Shown one piece after another: positions 7,725-15,691 of a DNA stretch of 40,944 bases; the stretch's first letter is position 1; every line of letters begins with the position of its first letter. Below the pieces are notes generated by a model. It worked only from the letters and a program-made list of their open reading frames with translations. It made no database searches and was not told where the DNA came from. The stretch comes from Acholeplasmatales bacterium. GTDB taxonomy: Bacteria; Bacillota_I; Bacilli_A; Acholeplasmatales; Anaeroplasmataceae. The position numbers and the translations under genes were made by a program. The DNA lies in contig JAILPD010000066.1 in NCBI GenBank assembly GCA_024690445.1, positions 1-40,944 on the forward strand, written 5' to 3'.

Positions 7725-8652
7725 TTCTCTTACCTCCTACAATTAGACTAATATAATAATCCTCAATAGAATCTTGTCTTACACCTATTTCTTCTATTTT
7801 AATATCATTTTCGACTAAATTCTTCATTACTACATTAATATCAATATCATCGTAAATGAATATAGAATTATGTTCAATTGAAACCTCATTTAAATTCATT
7901 GTTCCAATTAAGAAATTCTTTAATGAATCTAAATCATTGTTCTTTAATATTATTTTTCTTCTTGATTTATGATGTAACTCATCAATTGTAAGTTCTTCTA
8001 ATAAAACGCCATGAGAAATAAAACCAATTCTATTACATATCTTATCAAGTTCTGATAGGATATGGCTTGAAATTAAGAATGTTACTCCCATTTTATTAAG
8101 CTTATAAATAATTTCTCTAACATCTATAAAGCCTTGAGGATCAAGTCCATTCATTGGTTCATCTAAAATAATAAATTCTGGATTTGATACCATAGCAATA
8201 GCTAAGCCTAATCTTTGTCGCATGCCAAGTGAGAAATCTAAAGTTTTCTTACTAGCAACTTCCCTATAGTTTAAACCAACAGTATCTAATAATCCCTCTA
8301 ATTCCTCATTTGTCTTATTAATATTACATACTAGACATTGAAATCTTAGATTTTCTAGAGCAGTCATAGATTTATTAATTGATACAGCCTCAACTATACC
8401 ACTGACCTTGCGTCTAGCATTTAATATATCTTTACTATTATTATCGATATCGAATAATTTAAATGAACCACCTGTTGGATTAATCAATCCACAGATAAGA
8501 CGGATAATTGTAGTTTTACCAGCACCATTTTCACCAACAAAGCCATAAATGTCACCTTTTTCTATATGCATATTGACATTATTCACAGCTAATTGTGTTT
8601 TATATTGCTTAGTTAAATTATCAGTCTTTAAAACATAACTAATTTCTGACAC
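7717..8652 (-). CDS. ABC exporter ATP-binding protein
   Basis: The ATPase of a two-gene ABC-2 exporter, 311 residues. Walker A is GENGAGKTT, the signature is SLGMRQRLGLA, Walker B is FIILDEPMNGLDP, and the switch His is in LISSHILSEL. The remaining 90 or so residues form the C-terminal domain common in CcmA/BcrA-type ATPases. The start is the GTG at 8652 (VSEISYVLKTDNLTKQY): AGGAGG lies 9 bases before it. A longer reading from GTG 8673 would place that ribosome binding site inside the gene and add seven residues (MFRRILI) foreign to the family. The permease starts within its last 8 bases. Confidence 0.93.
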   Translation of the reverse strand: MSEISYVLKTDNLTKQYKTQLAVNNVNMHIEKGDIYGFVGENGAGKTTIIRLICGLINPTGGSFKLFDIDNNSKDILNARRKVSGIVEAVSINKSMTALENLRFQCLVCNINKTNEELEGLLDTVGLNYREVASKKTLDFSLGMRQRLGLAIAMVSNPEFIILDEPMNGLDPQGFIDVREIIYKLNKMGVTFLISSHILSELDKICNRIGFISHGVLLEELTIDELHHKSRRKIILKNNDLDSLKNFLIGTMNLNEVSIEHNSIFIYDDIDINVVMKNLVENDIKIEEIGVRQDSIEDYYISLIVGGKRNA

Positions 8653-8732
8653 GATAAGAATCCTCCTAAACACTATTAATTATTATACATTAAAATGATA
8701 ATTATACAAATTTTATTGATCTATATAAAAAC

Positions 8733-8757
8733 AAAAAAAGCTGATGTTAATCAGCTT
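8733..8757 (-). terminator. Terminator of the tRNA operon
   Basis: AAGCTGAT (8738-8745), loop GTTA, ATCAGCTT (8750-8757), followed on the minus strand by a run of T. A strong intrinsic terminator 11 bases after the tRNA-Gly CCA end. Confidence 0.9.
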
Positions 8758-8767
8758 AAATCTCATC

Positions 8768-8842
8768 TGGAGCGAGTGATGGGAGTCGAACCCACGTCAT
8801 TAGCTTGGAAGGCTAAGGTTCTAGCCATTGAACTACACTCGC
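8768..8842 (-). tRNA. trnG: tRNA-Gly (anticodon TCC)
   Basis: Read on the minus strand, GCGAGTG at the 5' end pairs with CACTCGC at the 3' end (7-bp acceptor), followed by discriminator T and an encoded CCA (8768-8770). D arm GTTC/GAAC, anticodon stem TTAGC/GCTAA with loop CTTCCAA (anticodon TCC, reading GGA and other Gly codons), and T arm GTGGG-TTCGACT-CCCAT. Second gene of a two-tRNA transcript, 7 bases after tRNA-Pro. Confidence 0.97.
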
Positions 8843-8849
8843 ATATAAA

Positions 8850-8926
8850 TGGTCGGGAAAACAGGATTCGAACCTGCGACATCTTGGTCCCAAACCAAGC
8901 GCTCTACCAAGCTGAGCTATTTCCCG
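8850..8926 (-). tRNA. trnP: tRNA-Pro (anticodon TGG)
   Basis: On the minus strand CGGGAAA pairs with TTTCCCG, followed by A and an encoded CCA (8850-8852). D arm GCTC/GAGC, anticodon stem CTTGG/CCAAG with loop TTTGGGA (anticodon TGG), T arm GCAGG-TTCGAAT-CCTGT. First gene of the tRNA pair, directly downstream of a consensus promoter. Confidence 0.97.
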
Positions 8927-8950
8927 GTCGCATTTTATAAATGCTCATTC

Positions 8951-8979
8951 ATTATATCACACGATTTTTTCTAATGCAA
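8951..8979 (-). promoter_or_regulatory. Promoter of the tRNA-Pro/tRNA-Gly operon
   Basis: Minus strand TTGCAT (8974-8979), 17-base spacer, TATAAT (8951-8956). The likely start is 15-20 bases before the tRNA-Pro 5' end, as expected for stable RNA genes. Confidence 0.85.
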
Positions 8980-9006
8980 CATTTTTTTTGTAATTTTTGA
9001 GGTGAG

Positions 9007-9030
9007 AAAAAAGCCCACAAAATGGGCTTT
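9007..9030 (-). terminator. Terminator of pyk
   Basis: AAAGCCCA (9010-9017), loop CAAAA, TGGGCTTT (9023-9030), with TTTTTTCTC following on the minus strand. It starts 6 bases after the pyk stop. Confidence 0.9.
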
Positions 9031-9036
9031 CTAATC

Positions 9037-10455
9037 TTATAAAATATGAATCTTAATAGTATCTGTTACAGCATTACCAACTGATGAGGCACCAGTGATA
9101 ATTACCTTATCGCCTTTTTTAACAATCTTAGTTTCTAATGCCTTCTCAATTGCATACTTAAATAATTCATCTGTTGAATTCTTTTGCTCTGCATAAACAG
9201 GGAAAACATTCCATGCTAAATTCAATTGTCTACATGCCTTTTCATTTACTGTTACAGAAATGATAGGACATGATGGTCTATAATAAGATAGCTTAAATGC
9301 TGTTTGACCATGATTTGTTACACAAATGATAGCCTTAGCTTCTACTTGGAATGCACATCTTACAGCGGCATTACAAATTGATGATAAGAAATCATCACCT
9401 AAATCTAGGTCAGACTCATCATATAGCTTACGATAATCAATATTAGATTCTGTATATTCAGCAATATCCTTCATTGCAGTTACAGACTCTAAAGGGTATT
9501 TACCAGCAGCTGATTCACCAGATAACATAATAGCTGTTGTCTTATCATAAATTGCATTAGCAACATCTGAAATTTCAGCTCTTGTAGGTCTTGGATTAGA
9601 TTGCATTGAATCTAGCATCTGAGTTGCAGTAACAACAATCTTTCCAGCTTTATAGCACTTATCAATAATTTCCTTTTGAATCTTTGGTAACATTACGAAT
9701 GGAACTTCAACACCTAAGTCTCCACGAGCAACCATGATACCATCGGCAGCCTCAATGATTTCATCAATCTTAGATAAACCTTCAGTATTTTCAATCTTTG
9801 CAATAATCTTAATCTTACCTGATGTATCATACTTTTCTAATATTTCTCTTACAGCATATACATCTTCTTTTCTTCTTACAAATGAAGCGGCAATATAATC
9901 AACACATTCATGAATACCAAATACGATATCATCAAAATCTGCCTTAGAAATATATGGCATATCAACGATAACATTTGGAATATTAATTGATTTTCTATTA
10001 GATAATGGAGCTGAATTTAATACCTTACATACTACATTCTTTCCTTCAATTCTAATAACCTCAAATGATAGCTTACCATCATCTGCTAAAATCTTTACAC
10101 CCTTCTTTACTGATTTAGCTAAATCTGGATATGTTAAACCAATATGAGTTTCATCACCTAATTCATCAAAATTATCAGTAAATGTGAATTCTTGATCCTT
10201 CTTTAATTCAACCTTTCCATCCTTAAATAATCTAACACGGATTTCAGGTCCTTTTGTATCTAATAGAATTGGAAGAGGTACACCTAATTCTTCTCTTATA
10301 CTCTTAATTCTATCCATTCTAACCTTTTGTTCCTCATGAGTACCATGAGAAAAATTCAATCTTGCACAGTCAAGACCATTCTTAATCATTTCCTTTAATA
10401 ACTCTTCATTATCACTTGCTGGTCCTAATGTACATATGATTTTAGTTTTACGCAT
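9037..10455 (-). CDS. pyk: Pyruvate kinase
   Basis: Converts PEP and ADP to pyruvate and ATP, the last glycolytic step, in the cytoplasm. 472 residues with all family blocks: RKTKIICTLGPAS, LDCARLNFSHGTHEE, ILLDTKGPEIR, the K-containing signature IIAKIENTEGL, DGIMVARGDLGVEVP, TATQMLDSM, NPRPTRAEISDVANAI and GESAAGKYP, then the effector-binding C-terminal domain. It lacks the extra C-terminal PEP-utiliser-like domain of Bacillus pyruvate kinases. The start is ATG 10455, with AAGGGAG 8 bases before it; the in-frame GTG 10464 is less likely. The gene follows the ion channel gene by 58 bases and ends at its own terminator. Confidence 0.97.
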   Translation of the reverse strand: MRKTKIICTLGPASDNEELLKEMIKNGLDCARLNFSHGTHEEQKVRMDRIKSIREELGVPLPILLDTKGPEIRVRLFKDGKVELKKDQEFTFTDNFDELGDETHIGLTYPDLAKSVKKGVKILADDGKLSFEVIRIEGKNVVCKVLNSAPLSNRKSINIPNVIVDMPYISKADFDDIVFGIHECVDYIAASFVRRKEDVYAVREILEKYDTSGKIKIIAKIENTEGLSKIDEIIEAADGIMVARGDLGVEVPFVMLPKIQKEIIDKCYKAGKIVVTATQMLDSMQSNPRPTRAEISDVANAIYDKTTAIMLSGESAAGKYPLESVTAMKDIAEYTESNIDYRKLYDESDLDLGDDFLSSICNAAVRCAFQVEAKAIICVTNHGQTAFKLSYYRPSCPIISVTVNEKACRQLNLAWNVFPVYAEQKNSTDELFKYAIEKALETKIVKKGDKVIITGASSVGNAVTDTIKIHIL

Positions 10456-10513
10456 AAAAATCACTCCCTTTTATTAGTAATATTTTACCATAAAAATATT
10501 ACAAGTATTATTT

Positions 10514-11380
10514 TTATTCATCAATAATGTCTCTTTTTTTCTCTTTTGCGGAAACTTCATTATAAAAATTAACAACAACACTCGTTAATATAGCAACAAC
10601 TACAATTCCGTAAATTCCCAAAATAACAGTTAATACTCTACCAATTAGGCTTGTTGCATAGAAATCACCAAATCCAATTGTTGTAATAACAGCGAAACAA
10701 TACCACATAGCATCCCAAAAGCTTGTTATTGTTGGTTCAACAATAGGGAAAACAAATGAGAATGCAATAATGAATGCTAATAAACAGATTAATACATCTA
10801 ATGTGTGTGTCTTAACTAAAATATCAATTAATAATCTAACCTTTTCAATCTTAAATGTTGGGAATACCAACTTCTTTAATGAATTAAATAACAATAATAT
10901 AACAGTAACTAACGCAATATAATTTGCTTCTTCCTTGTTGATATTAACTAATGTTGCCACACCTAAACCAATTAGTGTAATAGATAATAAGATATGAGTA
11001 ATATCATCTCTTTTACTACCATCACTACCAATTAATAATAATTGGTTTGTTGCCATACCAAATATAACTAAGAAAGTTGAAATATAAAATAATACTGAAT
11101 TATTCGCAGAAATAAATGATACTATGGTTGCGCCTATAAAAATAATTCCAACCAAAAGTGCTCTTAATTTATCCCTTTTTGTTTTATGGACAAATAATGC
11201 CATAATTTGAAATCCAACTTCTGATAAAATAGCTAAACCTAAGAATAATGATACAGAAGTATAATCATCATTCATCATTCTACCTGTTAATAACAATACC
11301 ATTACCATTGTAAGAATAGCTAAGGCATAATTAACAATTAAAAATAAATTAAACTTTGTGTCAGTTTTCTTCTTACTCAT
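10514..11380 (-). CDS. Potassium channel protein (ion transport 2 family)
   Basis: A 288-residue membrane protein with a K+ channel pore. The selectivity filter TTIGFGD sits near residue 240 inside the pore loop FWDAMWYCFAVITTIGFGD, followed by the inner helix GRVLTVILGIYGIVVVAILTSVVV and a short charged C-terminal tail (EKKRDIIDE). The first 200 residues contain about six hydrophobic segments, but I do not see the regular Arg/Lys pattern of a voltage sensor. No RCK/TrkA nucleotide-binding domain follows, so gating is unclear. It precedes pyk with a 58-base gap and could be co-transcribed; K+ is a pyruvate kinase cofactor, but that link is only suggestive. Confidence 0.85.
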   Translation of the reverse strand: MSKKKTDTKFNLFLIVNYALAILTMVMVLLLTGRMMNDDYTSVSLFLGLAILSEVGFQIMALFVHKTKRDKLRALLVGIIFIGATIVSFISANNSVLFYISTFLVIFGMATNQLLLIGSDGSKRDDITHILLSITLIGLGVATLVNINKEEANYIALVTVILLLFNSLKKLVFPTFKIEKVRLLIDILVKTHTLDVLICLLAFIIAFSFVFPIVEPTITSFWDAMWYCFAVITTIGFGDFYATSLIGRVLTVILGIYGIVVVAILTSVVVNFYNEVSAKEKKRDIIDE

Positions 11381-11435
11381 TTTAATTAATTCTCCAATCT
11401 TTTTGATTATTTAAAAAATAATCACAATCAGATAC

Positions 11436-11444
11436 ATTATAACA
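11436..11444 (-). promoter_or_regulatory. Extended -10 promoter of the K+ channel gene
   Basis: The minus strand reads TGTTATAAT (TGn-TATAAT), about 55 bases upstream of ATG 11380. No convincing -35. Confidence 0.4.
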
Positions 11445-11471
11445 CAATTATACATTATTCTAATTTTAAAG

Positions 11472-11509
11472 AGAAAAAGCTGCTAGAAACATAAGTTTCC
11501 AAACAGCTT
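11472..11509 (-). terminator. Terminator of the nfnAB operon
   Basis: AAGCTG (11477-11482) pairs with CAGCTT (11504-11509), with an inner GAAAC/GTTTC pairing around a 4-base loop. TTTTTCTC follows on the minus strand. It starts 8 bases after the nfnB stop. Confidence 0.8.
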
Positions 11510-11517
11510 AATTAATC

Positions 11518-12927
11518 TTACTTCTTTGATAAATATTCGTGAATAGATTTAGCACCAAGCTTACCAGCACCCATAGCTGAGATAACTGTTGCAGCACCTG
11601 TAACAGCGTCACCACCAGCATAAACGCCTTCTCTTGAAGTTAAACCATCTTCATTAACAATGATACCACCATGATTATTTACTTCTAATCCCTTAGTAGT
11701 ATTCTTAATTAATGGGTTAGGAGAAGTACCAATAGCCATAATTACTGTATCAACATTAAGTACATATTCAGAACCTTCGATTGGGATAGGTCTTCTTCTA
11801 CCCTTTTGATCAGGCTCACCTAATTCCATCTTAATGCACTTCATACCAGTTACGAAACCATTCTTAGGGTCTCTCTTATCATCTGGGTTATTATAACCTA
11901 AGATTTCGATAGGGTTATTTAATAACTTAAATTCGATGCCTTCTTCCATAGCATGCTCAACTTCTTCTTTTCTAGCAGGAAGTTCTTCCATAGATCTACG
12001 ATATACGATATATACCTTTTCAGCACCTAATCTTAAAGCAGTTCTAGCAGCGTCCATTGCAACATTTCCACCACCAACAACAGCTACCTTACCACCCTTC
12101 ATAATAGGAGTGATAGGGTCATCTAAATATGACTTCATTAAATTAGATCTAGTTAAATATTCATTTGCAGAATATACACCTTGTAAAGCTTCACCTGGGA
12201 TATTCATGAAGTTAGGTAAACCAGCACCTGAACCAACGAATACAGCCTCAAAGCCACTTTCGAATAATTCATCGATAGTTAAAGTCTTACCAATTACTAC
12301 GTTAGTTACAACATTAACACCTAATTCCTTTAATGTTTCAACTTCCTTAGCAACAATCTTCTTTGGTAATCTGAATTCAGGAATACCATATACTAATACA
12401 CCACCAGCAGTGTGTAATGCTTCATAAATAGTTACTTCATAACCAAGTCTAGCTAAATCACCAGCACATGTTAATCCAGAAGGACCAGAACCAACGATAG
12501 CTACCTTATGACCATTTGATGGTAACTTATTAGGCTTAACCTTGCTGTTTTCATTATGATAATCAGCAACGAATCTTTCAAGTCTACCAATACCAACTGG
12601 CTCAAACTTAATACCTAAAGTACACTTAGATTCACATTGTGTCTCTTGAGGACATACTCTACCACAAACTGCAGGTAAAGATGAAGACTTAGAAATTACT
12701 TGATAAGCCTCTTCAAAATTACCCTTCTTAATTTCTTGAATGAAATCAGGGATATTAACGTTAACAGGACATCCTGAAACACATGGCTTATTTTTACAAT
12801 TTAAGCAACGGCTAGCTTCTGCTAGAGCGATTTCTCTAGTATAGCCTGTAGCTACTTCTTTAAAATTATGAGCTCTAACAAGAGGGTCTTGTGTAGGCAT
12901 TTCATGCTTTTTTGGATCGATTGCCAT
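11518..12927 (-). CDS. nfnB: NADH-dependent reduced ferredoxin:NADP+ oxidoreductase, large subunit (GltD-like)
   Basis: The large subunit of the electron-bifurcating transhydrogenase, 469 residues, cytoplasmic. Residues 42-105 carry the two [4Fe-4S] Cys clusters (CLNCKNKPCVSGCP and CGRVCPQETQCESKC). Residues 144-175 are the FAD-binding VAIVGSGPSGLTCAGDLARLG. Residues 280-310 are a second dinucleotide fold (VAVVGGGNVAMDAARTALRLG) with YRRSMEELPAR. The C-terminal VYAGGDAVTGAATVISAMGAG completes the flavin site. Alone it could be called a glutamate synthase small chain; the partner encoded 1 base upstream, a ferredoxin-NADP reductase-like protein, favours NfnB. No glutamate synthase large subunit is in the window. 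Confidence 0.88.
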   Translation of the reverse strand: MAIDPKKHEMPTQDPLVRAHNFKEVATGYTREIALAEASRCLNCKNKPCVSGCPVNVNIPDFIQEIKKGNFEEAYQVISKSSSLPAVCGRVCPQETQCESKCTLGIKFEPVGIGRLERFVADYHNENSKVKPNKLPSNGHKVAIVGSGPSGLTCAGDLARLGYEVTIYEALHTAGGVLVYGIPEFRLPKKIVAKEVETLKELGVNVVTNVVIGKTLTIDELFESGFEAVFVGSGAGLPNFMNIPGEALQGVYSANEYLTRSNLMKSYLDDPITPIMKGGKVAVVGGGNVAMDAARTALRLGAEKVYIVYRRSMEELPARKEEVEHAMEEGIEFKLLNNPIEILGYNNPDDKRDPKNGFVTGMKCIKMELGEPDQKGRRRPIPIEGSEYVLNVDTVIMAIGTSPNPLIKNTTKGLEVNNHGGIIVNEDGLTSREGVYAGGDAVTGAATVISAMGAGKLGAKSIHEYLSKK

Positions 12928-12928
12928 T

Positions 12929-13783
12929 TTACTTTACCTCCTTTTTAAGAAGATTACATGTCTTCTCATGAGCTTTTCTTTCGAAGCCATAGTACATTCT
13001 ACCACGTAACATAGCCTCATCGAAATCTACTTCATAACCATTGAAATCAGGTCCATCAACACATGCAAACTTAGTTACTCTCTTACCATCTTGAACTAAT
13101 GTTAATCTACAACCACCGCACATACCAGTACCATCAATCATAATTGGGTTCATTGATACAGTTACAGGAACATTGAATGGCTTAGCTGTTAATGTAACGA
13201 ACTTCATCATAATTAATGGTCCGATAGTGATGATTAAGTCAAACTTCTCACCAGCATCTAACATTTCCTTTAGAGGAACAGTGACATTACCACCTCTAGC
13301 ATAAGAACCATCATCAGTCATTACATGTAAAACATCTGAGCATTTCTTAAATTCATCTTCAAGTATTACTAAATCCTTATTTCTAAAACCAATAATACTT
13401 GTTACATGTGCGCCAAGCTTATGGAATTCTTGAGCAACTGGCATAGCGATTGCACAACCAACACCACCACCGACAACACAAACCTTCTTTATACCATCTG
13501 TATGAGTAGGAACACCTAGAGGTCCAACGAAGTCCTCAATGTATTCTCCCTCTTTCTTTTGATTTAATAATTCTGTTGTTGCACCAACAATTTGGAAAAT
13601 AATTTTAACAGTACCTTCTTCTTTATTAACACCAGCTACTGTTAATGGAATTCTTTCACCTTCACTATTAACACGTAAGATAATGAATTGACCAGCCTTA
13701 GCTTTATTAGCTACAAGAGGTGCTTCAATTTCTAATTGTGTTACTGTAGGATTAAGACTTTTTCTTCTTACAATCTTATACAT
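12929..13783 (-). CDS. nfnA: NADH-dependent reduced ferredoxin:NADP+ oxidoreductase, small subunit
   Basis: The small subunit (284 residues) pairs with NfnB to couple NADH, ferredoxin and NADP+ by flavin-based electron bifurcation. The N-terminal half is an FAD barrel (GQFIILRVNSEGERIPLTVAG), then the NAD fold (KVCVVGGGVGCAIAMPVA; IIGFRNKDLVILEDEF; IITIGPLIMMK). Near the C-terminus the [2Fe-2S] ligands appear as GTGMCGGCR and KFACVDGPDFNG. The close relative is the electron-transfer subunit of dihydroorotate dehydrogenase, but no pyrD is adjacent and GltD-like NfnB follows at once. The start is ATG 13783, preceded by AAAGGGG at about 9 bases; the upstream in-frame ATG 13816 has no ribosome binding site and adds a non-family stretch. 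Confidence 0.9.
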   Translation of the reverse strand: MYKIVRRKSLNPTVTQLEIEAPLVANKAKAGQFIILRVNSEGERIPLTVAGVNKEEGTVKIIFQIVGATTELLNQKKEGEYIEDFVGPLGVPTHTDGIKKVCVVGGGVGCAIAMPVAQEFHKLGAHVTSIIGFRNKDLVILEDEFKKCSDVLHVMTDDGSYARGGNVTVPLKEMLDAGEKFDLIITIGPLIMMKFVTLTAKPFNVPVTVSMNPIMIDGTGMCGGCRLTLVQDGKRVTKFACVDGPDFNGYEVDFDEAMLRGRMYYGFERKAHEKTCNLLKKEVK

Positions 13784-13820
13784 AATTAAAATCCCCTTTA
13801 CAATTTTAAAATACAAATAG

Positions 13821-13849
13821 ATTATATCAAAAACGCAAGAATATTTAAA
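13821..13849 (-). promoter_or_regulatory. Promoter of the nfnAB operon
   Basis: Minus strand TTTAAA (13844-13849), 17-base spacer ending TGA, TATAAT (13821-13826). Both a fair -35 and an extended -10 are present. Confidence 0.65.
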
Positions 13850-13911
13850 GAATATTTTTCACTATTAAAAGTATTTTAAATGCAATAATTCCGAACAATA
13901 GTATGTTTTTA

Positions 13912-13920
13912 TGATATAAT
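13912..13920 (+). promoter_or_regulatory. Extended -10 promoter and strong ribosome binding site of the SDR gene
   Basis: TGATATAAT (13912-13920) is a perfect extended -10. It is followed by AAAGGAGG (13924-13931), which is 9 bases before ATG 13941. The leader is therefore very short. Confidence 0.55.
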
Positions 13921-13940
13921 ATGAAAGGAGGTATTATTTT

Positions 13941-14726
13941 ATGTTTAATTATAAGAATAAGGTAGTTGCCATAACAGGTGCTTCATCTGGACTTGGCAAG
14001 CAAATGGCTGAAGGCTACGCACAATGCGGAGCTGATCTAGTATTATTAGCTAGAAGAGTTGAAAGACTTGAAGAATCAGCTAAGGAATGGGAAGCAAAGT
14101 ACAATGTTAAGGTTCTTCCTGTTAAGTGTGATGTTACAGATACTAATTCAATCAACGCAGCTGTAGCTGAAGTTGAAAAGGTATTTGGTCATTGTGAAGT
14201 CATCGTTAACGATGCTGGTGGTGAAAAGGGTACTGGTACACCATTATTAGATTATAAGAAAGAGGATTGGGAATTCACTTTAAATCTAGATTTAACTAGC
14301 GTATTCTCAGTTACTCAAGCATTTGCTAACTTAATGAAGAGAGCTATGGCAAGTGGAAAGCAAACTTATGGTAGAGTAATCAATATTGCTTCTATCTATG
14401 GTTTAGTAGGTAATACAGCAATCCCAACAATTGCATACCATTCAACAAAGGGTGCTGTAGTAAACTTCACTAGAGGTGCGGCAGCTGAGCTTGCAACATC
14501 TAATATTACTGTTAATGCAATCTGTCCAGGCTATTTTTACACTGAGCTTACAACAGATACATTAAATAGTGAATATTTCCAAAATTTCGCTAATCAATCT
14601 GTTCCAATGAAGAGATATGGTAATTGTGGTGAATTAAATTCTGCAGCTATCTTCTTAGGTGCTGAGGAATCATCATATGTTACTGGTCAAGCTATCGCAG
14701 TTGATGGCGGTTATACTTGCGTATAA
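13941..14726 (+). CDS. Short-chain dehydrogenase/reductase (FabG / gluconate 5-dehydrogenase-like)
   Basis: A 261-residue NAD(P)-dependent oxidoreductase of the classical SDR family. The cofactor motif TGASSGLG is at 13-20; LLARR after strand 2 supplies an Arg suggesting NADP(H). CDVTD is at 63-67, and the NNAG motif appears as NDAGG (90-94). The catalytic residues are Ser151 (NIASIYG), Tyr166 and Lys170 (YHSTK). The C-terminus has NAICPGYFYTELT and SSYVTGQAIAVDGGYT. Substrate cannot be fixed: fatty acid 3-ketoacyl reduction is unlikely without fab genes nearby, and a sugar acid or polyol substrate is plausible. It is monocistronic with its own promoter and terminator. Confidence 0.88.
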   Translation: MFNYKNKVVAITGASSGLGKQMAEGYAQCGADLVLLARRVERLEESAKEWEAKYNVKVLPVKCDVTDTNSINAAVAEVEKVFGHCEVIVNDAGGEKGTGTPLLDYKKEDWEFTLNLDLTSVFSVTQAFANLMKRAMASGKQTYGRVINIASIYGLVGNTAIPTIAYHSTKGAVVNFTRGAAAELATSNITVNAICPGYFYTELTTDTLNSEYFQNFANQSVPMKRYGNCGELNSAAIFLGAEESSYVTGQAIAVDGGYTCV

Positions 14727-14733
14727 TAAGTAG

Positions 14734-14770
14734 AAAAGGGATGAAATCAATCATCCCTTTTTTCTTCTTC
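14734..14770 (+). terminator. Terminator of the SDR gene (probably bidirectional)
   Basis: AAAAGGGATGA (14734-14744), loop AATCAA, TCATCCCTTTT (14751-14761), then TTCTTCTTC. The A-rich left flank means it can also stop the converging ROK gene transcript. Confidence 0.88.
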
Positions 14771-14783
14771 AAATTATTAATTT

Positions 14784-15668
14784 TTACAAATATGCAGCTC
14801 CAAGCATACCGGCATCATTACCTAGCTTAGCTTTCTTAATATTAATGTTTTTTATGGCAAAATGCGCATATTTATTGTAATAATAATTAATCTTATCAAT
14901 TAAAATATCACCAGCATTACTTACACCACCGCCAATATAGAATGTATCTACATCAACAGATAATTCAATAATAGATATAGCTCTACCTAATGATTCGGCC
15001 ACTATATCTAATACATAAAGACCAAGAGGATCTTTTTGCTTTGCGGCATCAAGCACTTCTTTTGCTGAAATATTATTTAATACAATCTTGGTATCAAATT
15101 TATCGTAATATTGCTTTGCAAGTCTTACTATACCTGTTGCGGAAGCGACAGTTTCTAAGCATCCCTTTAAACCACATGTACATTCATAATTATGAACATA
15201 ATCAATAAACATATGGCCAATCTCTCCACAATTAGAATGTGAACCATCTCTTACCTTTCCATCTAATACTAAACCACCACCAACACCAGTACCAAGTGTA
15301 ATCATGTATGCTGATGCTTTTTTATCTGAATCAGCTAATAATTCACCTAATGCTGCGGCATTAGCGTCATTCGTACAATGTATTTCTAAATTAGGGAAAT
15401 ACTTAGCTACAATTGGAGAAAGCTCTAATCCTTCTATTCCTACATTAGGAAGCTTATCAATGTATGTTCCTACAATGTGACCAGGAAGACCAAATCCCAT
15501 AATATCAATCTTATAATTCTTCTTATTTGCATATGCTTTAATTTCTCTGCATACATCATCAAATAATGTTTCCTTTTTAGTTTCAACAACTAATCTATCA
15601 ACTATTTGATAATTATCAATGAAGCCAACCTTTACTGTAGTACCACCTACATCTACTCCAACTCTCAT
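14784..15668 (-). CDS. ROK-family sugar kinase (probable glucokinase)
   Basis: A 294-residue cytoplasmic kinase, most likely phosphorylating glucose to glucose 6-phosphate. The N-terminal phosphate loop is GVDVGGTTVKVG; FGLPGHI and NDANAAALGE (with the catalytic Asp) follow. TLGTGVGGGLVLDG is the sugar/ATP block and CTCGLKGCLETVAS the ROK zinc-binding motif with its Cys residues. The start is ATG 15668, with GGAGG 8 bases before it; the in-frame TTG 15683 is unlikely. It closes the galM-GH5-ROK gene run in the beta-glucan locus. Glucose released by the phosphorylase and glucosidases needs exactly this activity. Some ROK kinases act on N-acetyl sugars or allose, so specificity is inferred. Confidence 0.85.
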   Translation of the reverse strand: MRVGVDVGGTTVKVGFIDNYQIVDRLVVETKKETLFDDVCREIKAYANKKNYKIDIMGFGLPGHIVGTYIDKLPNVGIEGLELSPIVAKYFPNLEIHCTNDANAAALGELLADSDKKASAYMITLGTGVGGGLVLDGKVRDGSHSNCGEIGHMFIDYVHNYECTCGLKGCLETVASATGIVRLAKQYYDKFDTKIVLNNISAKEVLDAAKQKDPLGLYVLDIVAESLGRAISIIELSVDVDTFYIGGGVSNAGDILIDKINYYYNKYAHFAIKNINIKKAKLGNDAGMLGAAYL

Positions 15669-15691
15669 AAATACTTCCTCCAAAATACTTT

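Noticed and set aside
8695..8940. Plus-strand open frame of 81 codons
   Set aside because: It runs across two tRNA genes and their terminator; the tRNA folds explain the sequence.
11936..12427. Plus-strand open frame of 163 codons
   Set aside because: It lies wholly antisense to nfnB and reflects its codon pattern.
11518..12927. Glutamate synthase small subunit as primary call
   Set aside because: No GltB is present and the gene is paired at 1 base with an NfnA-type subunit, so NfnB fits better.
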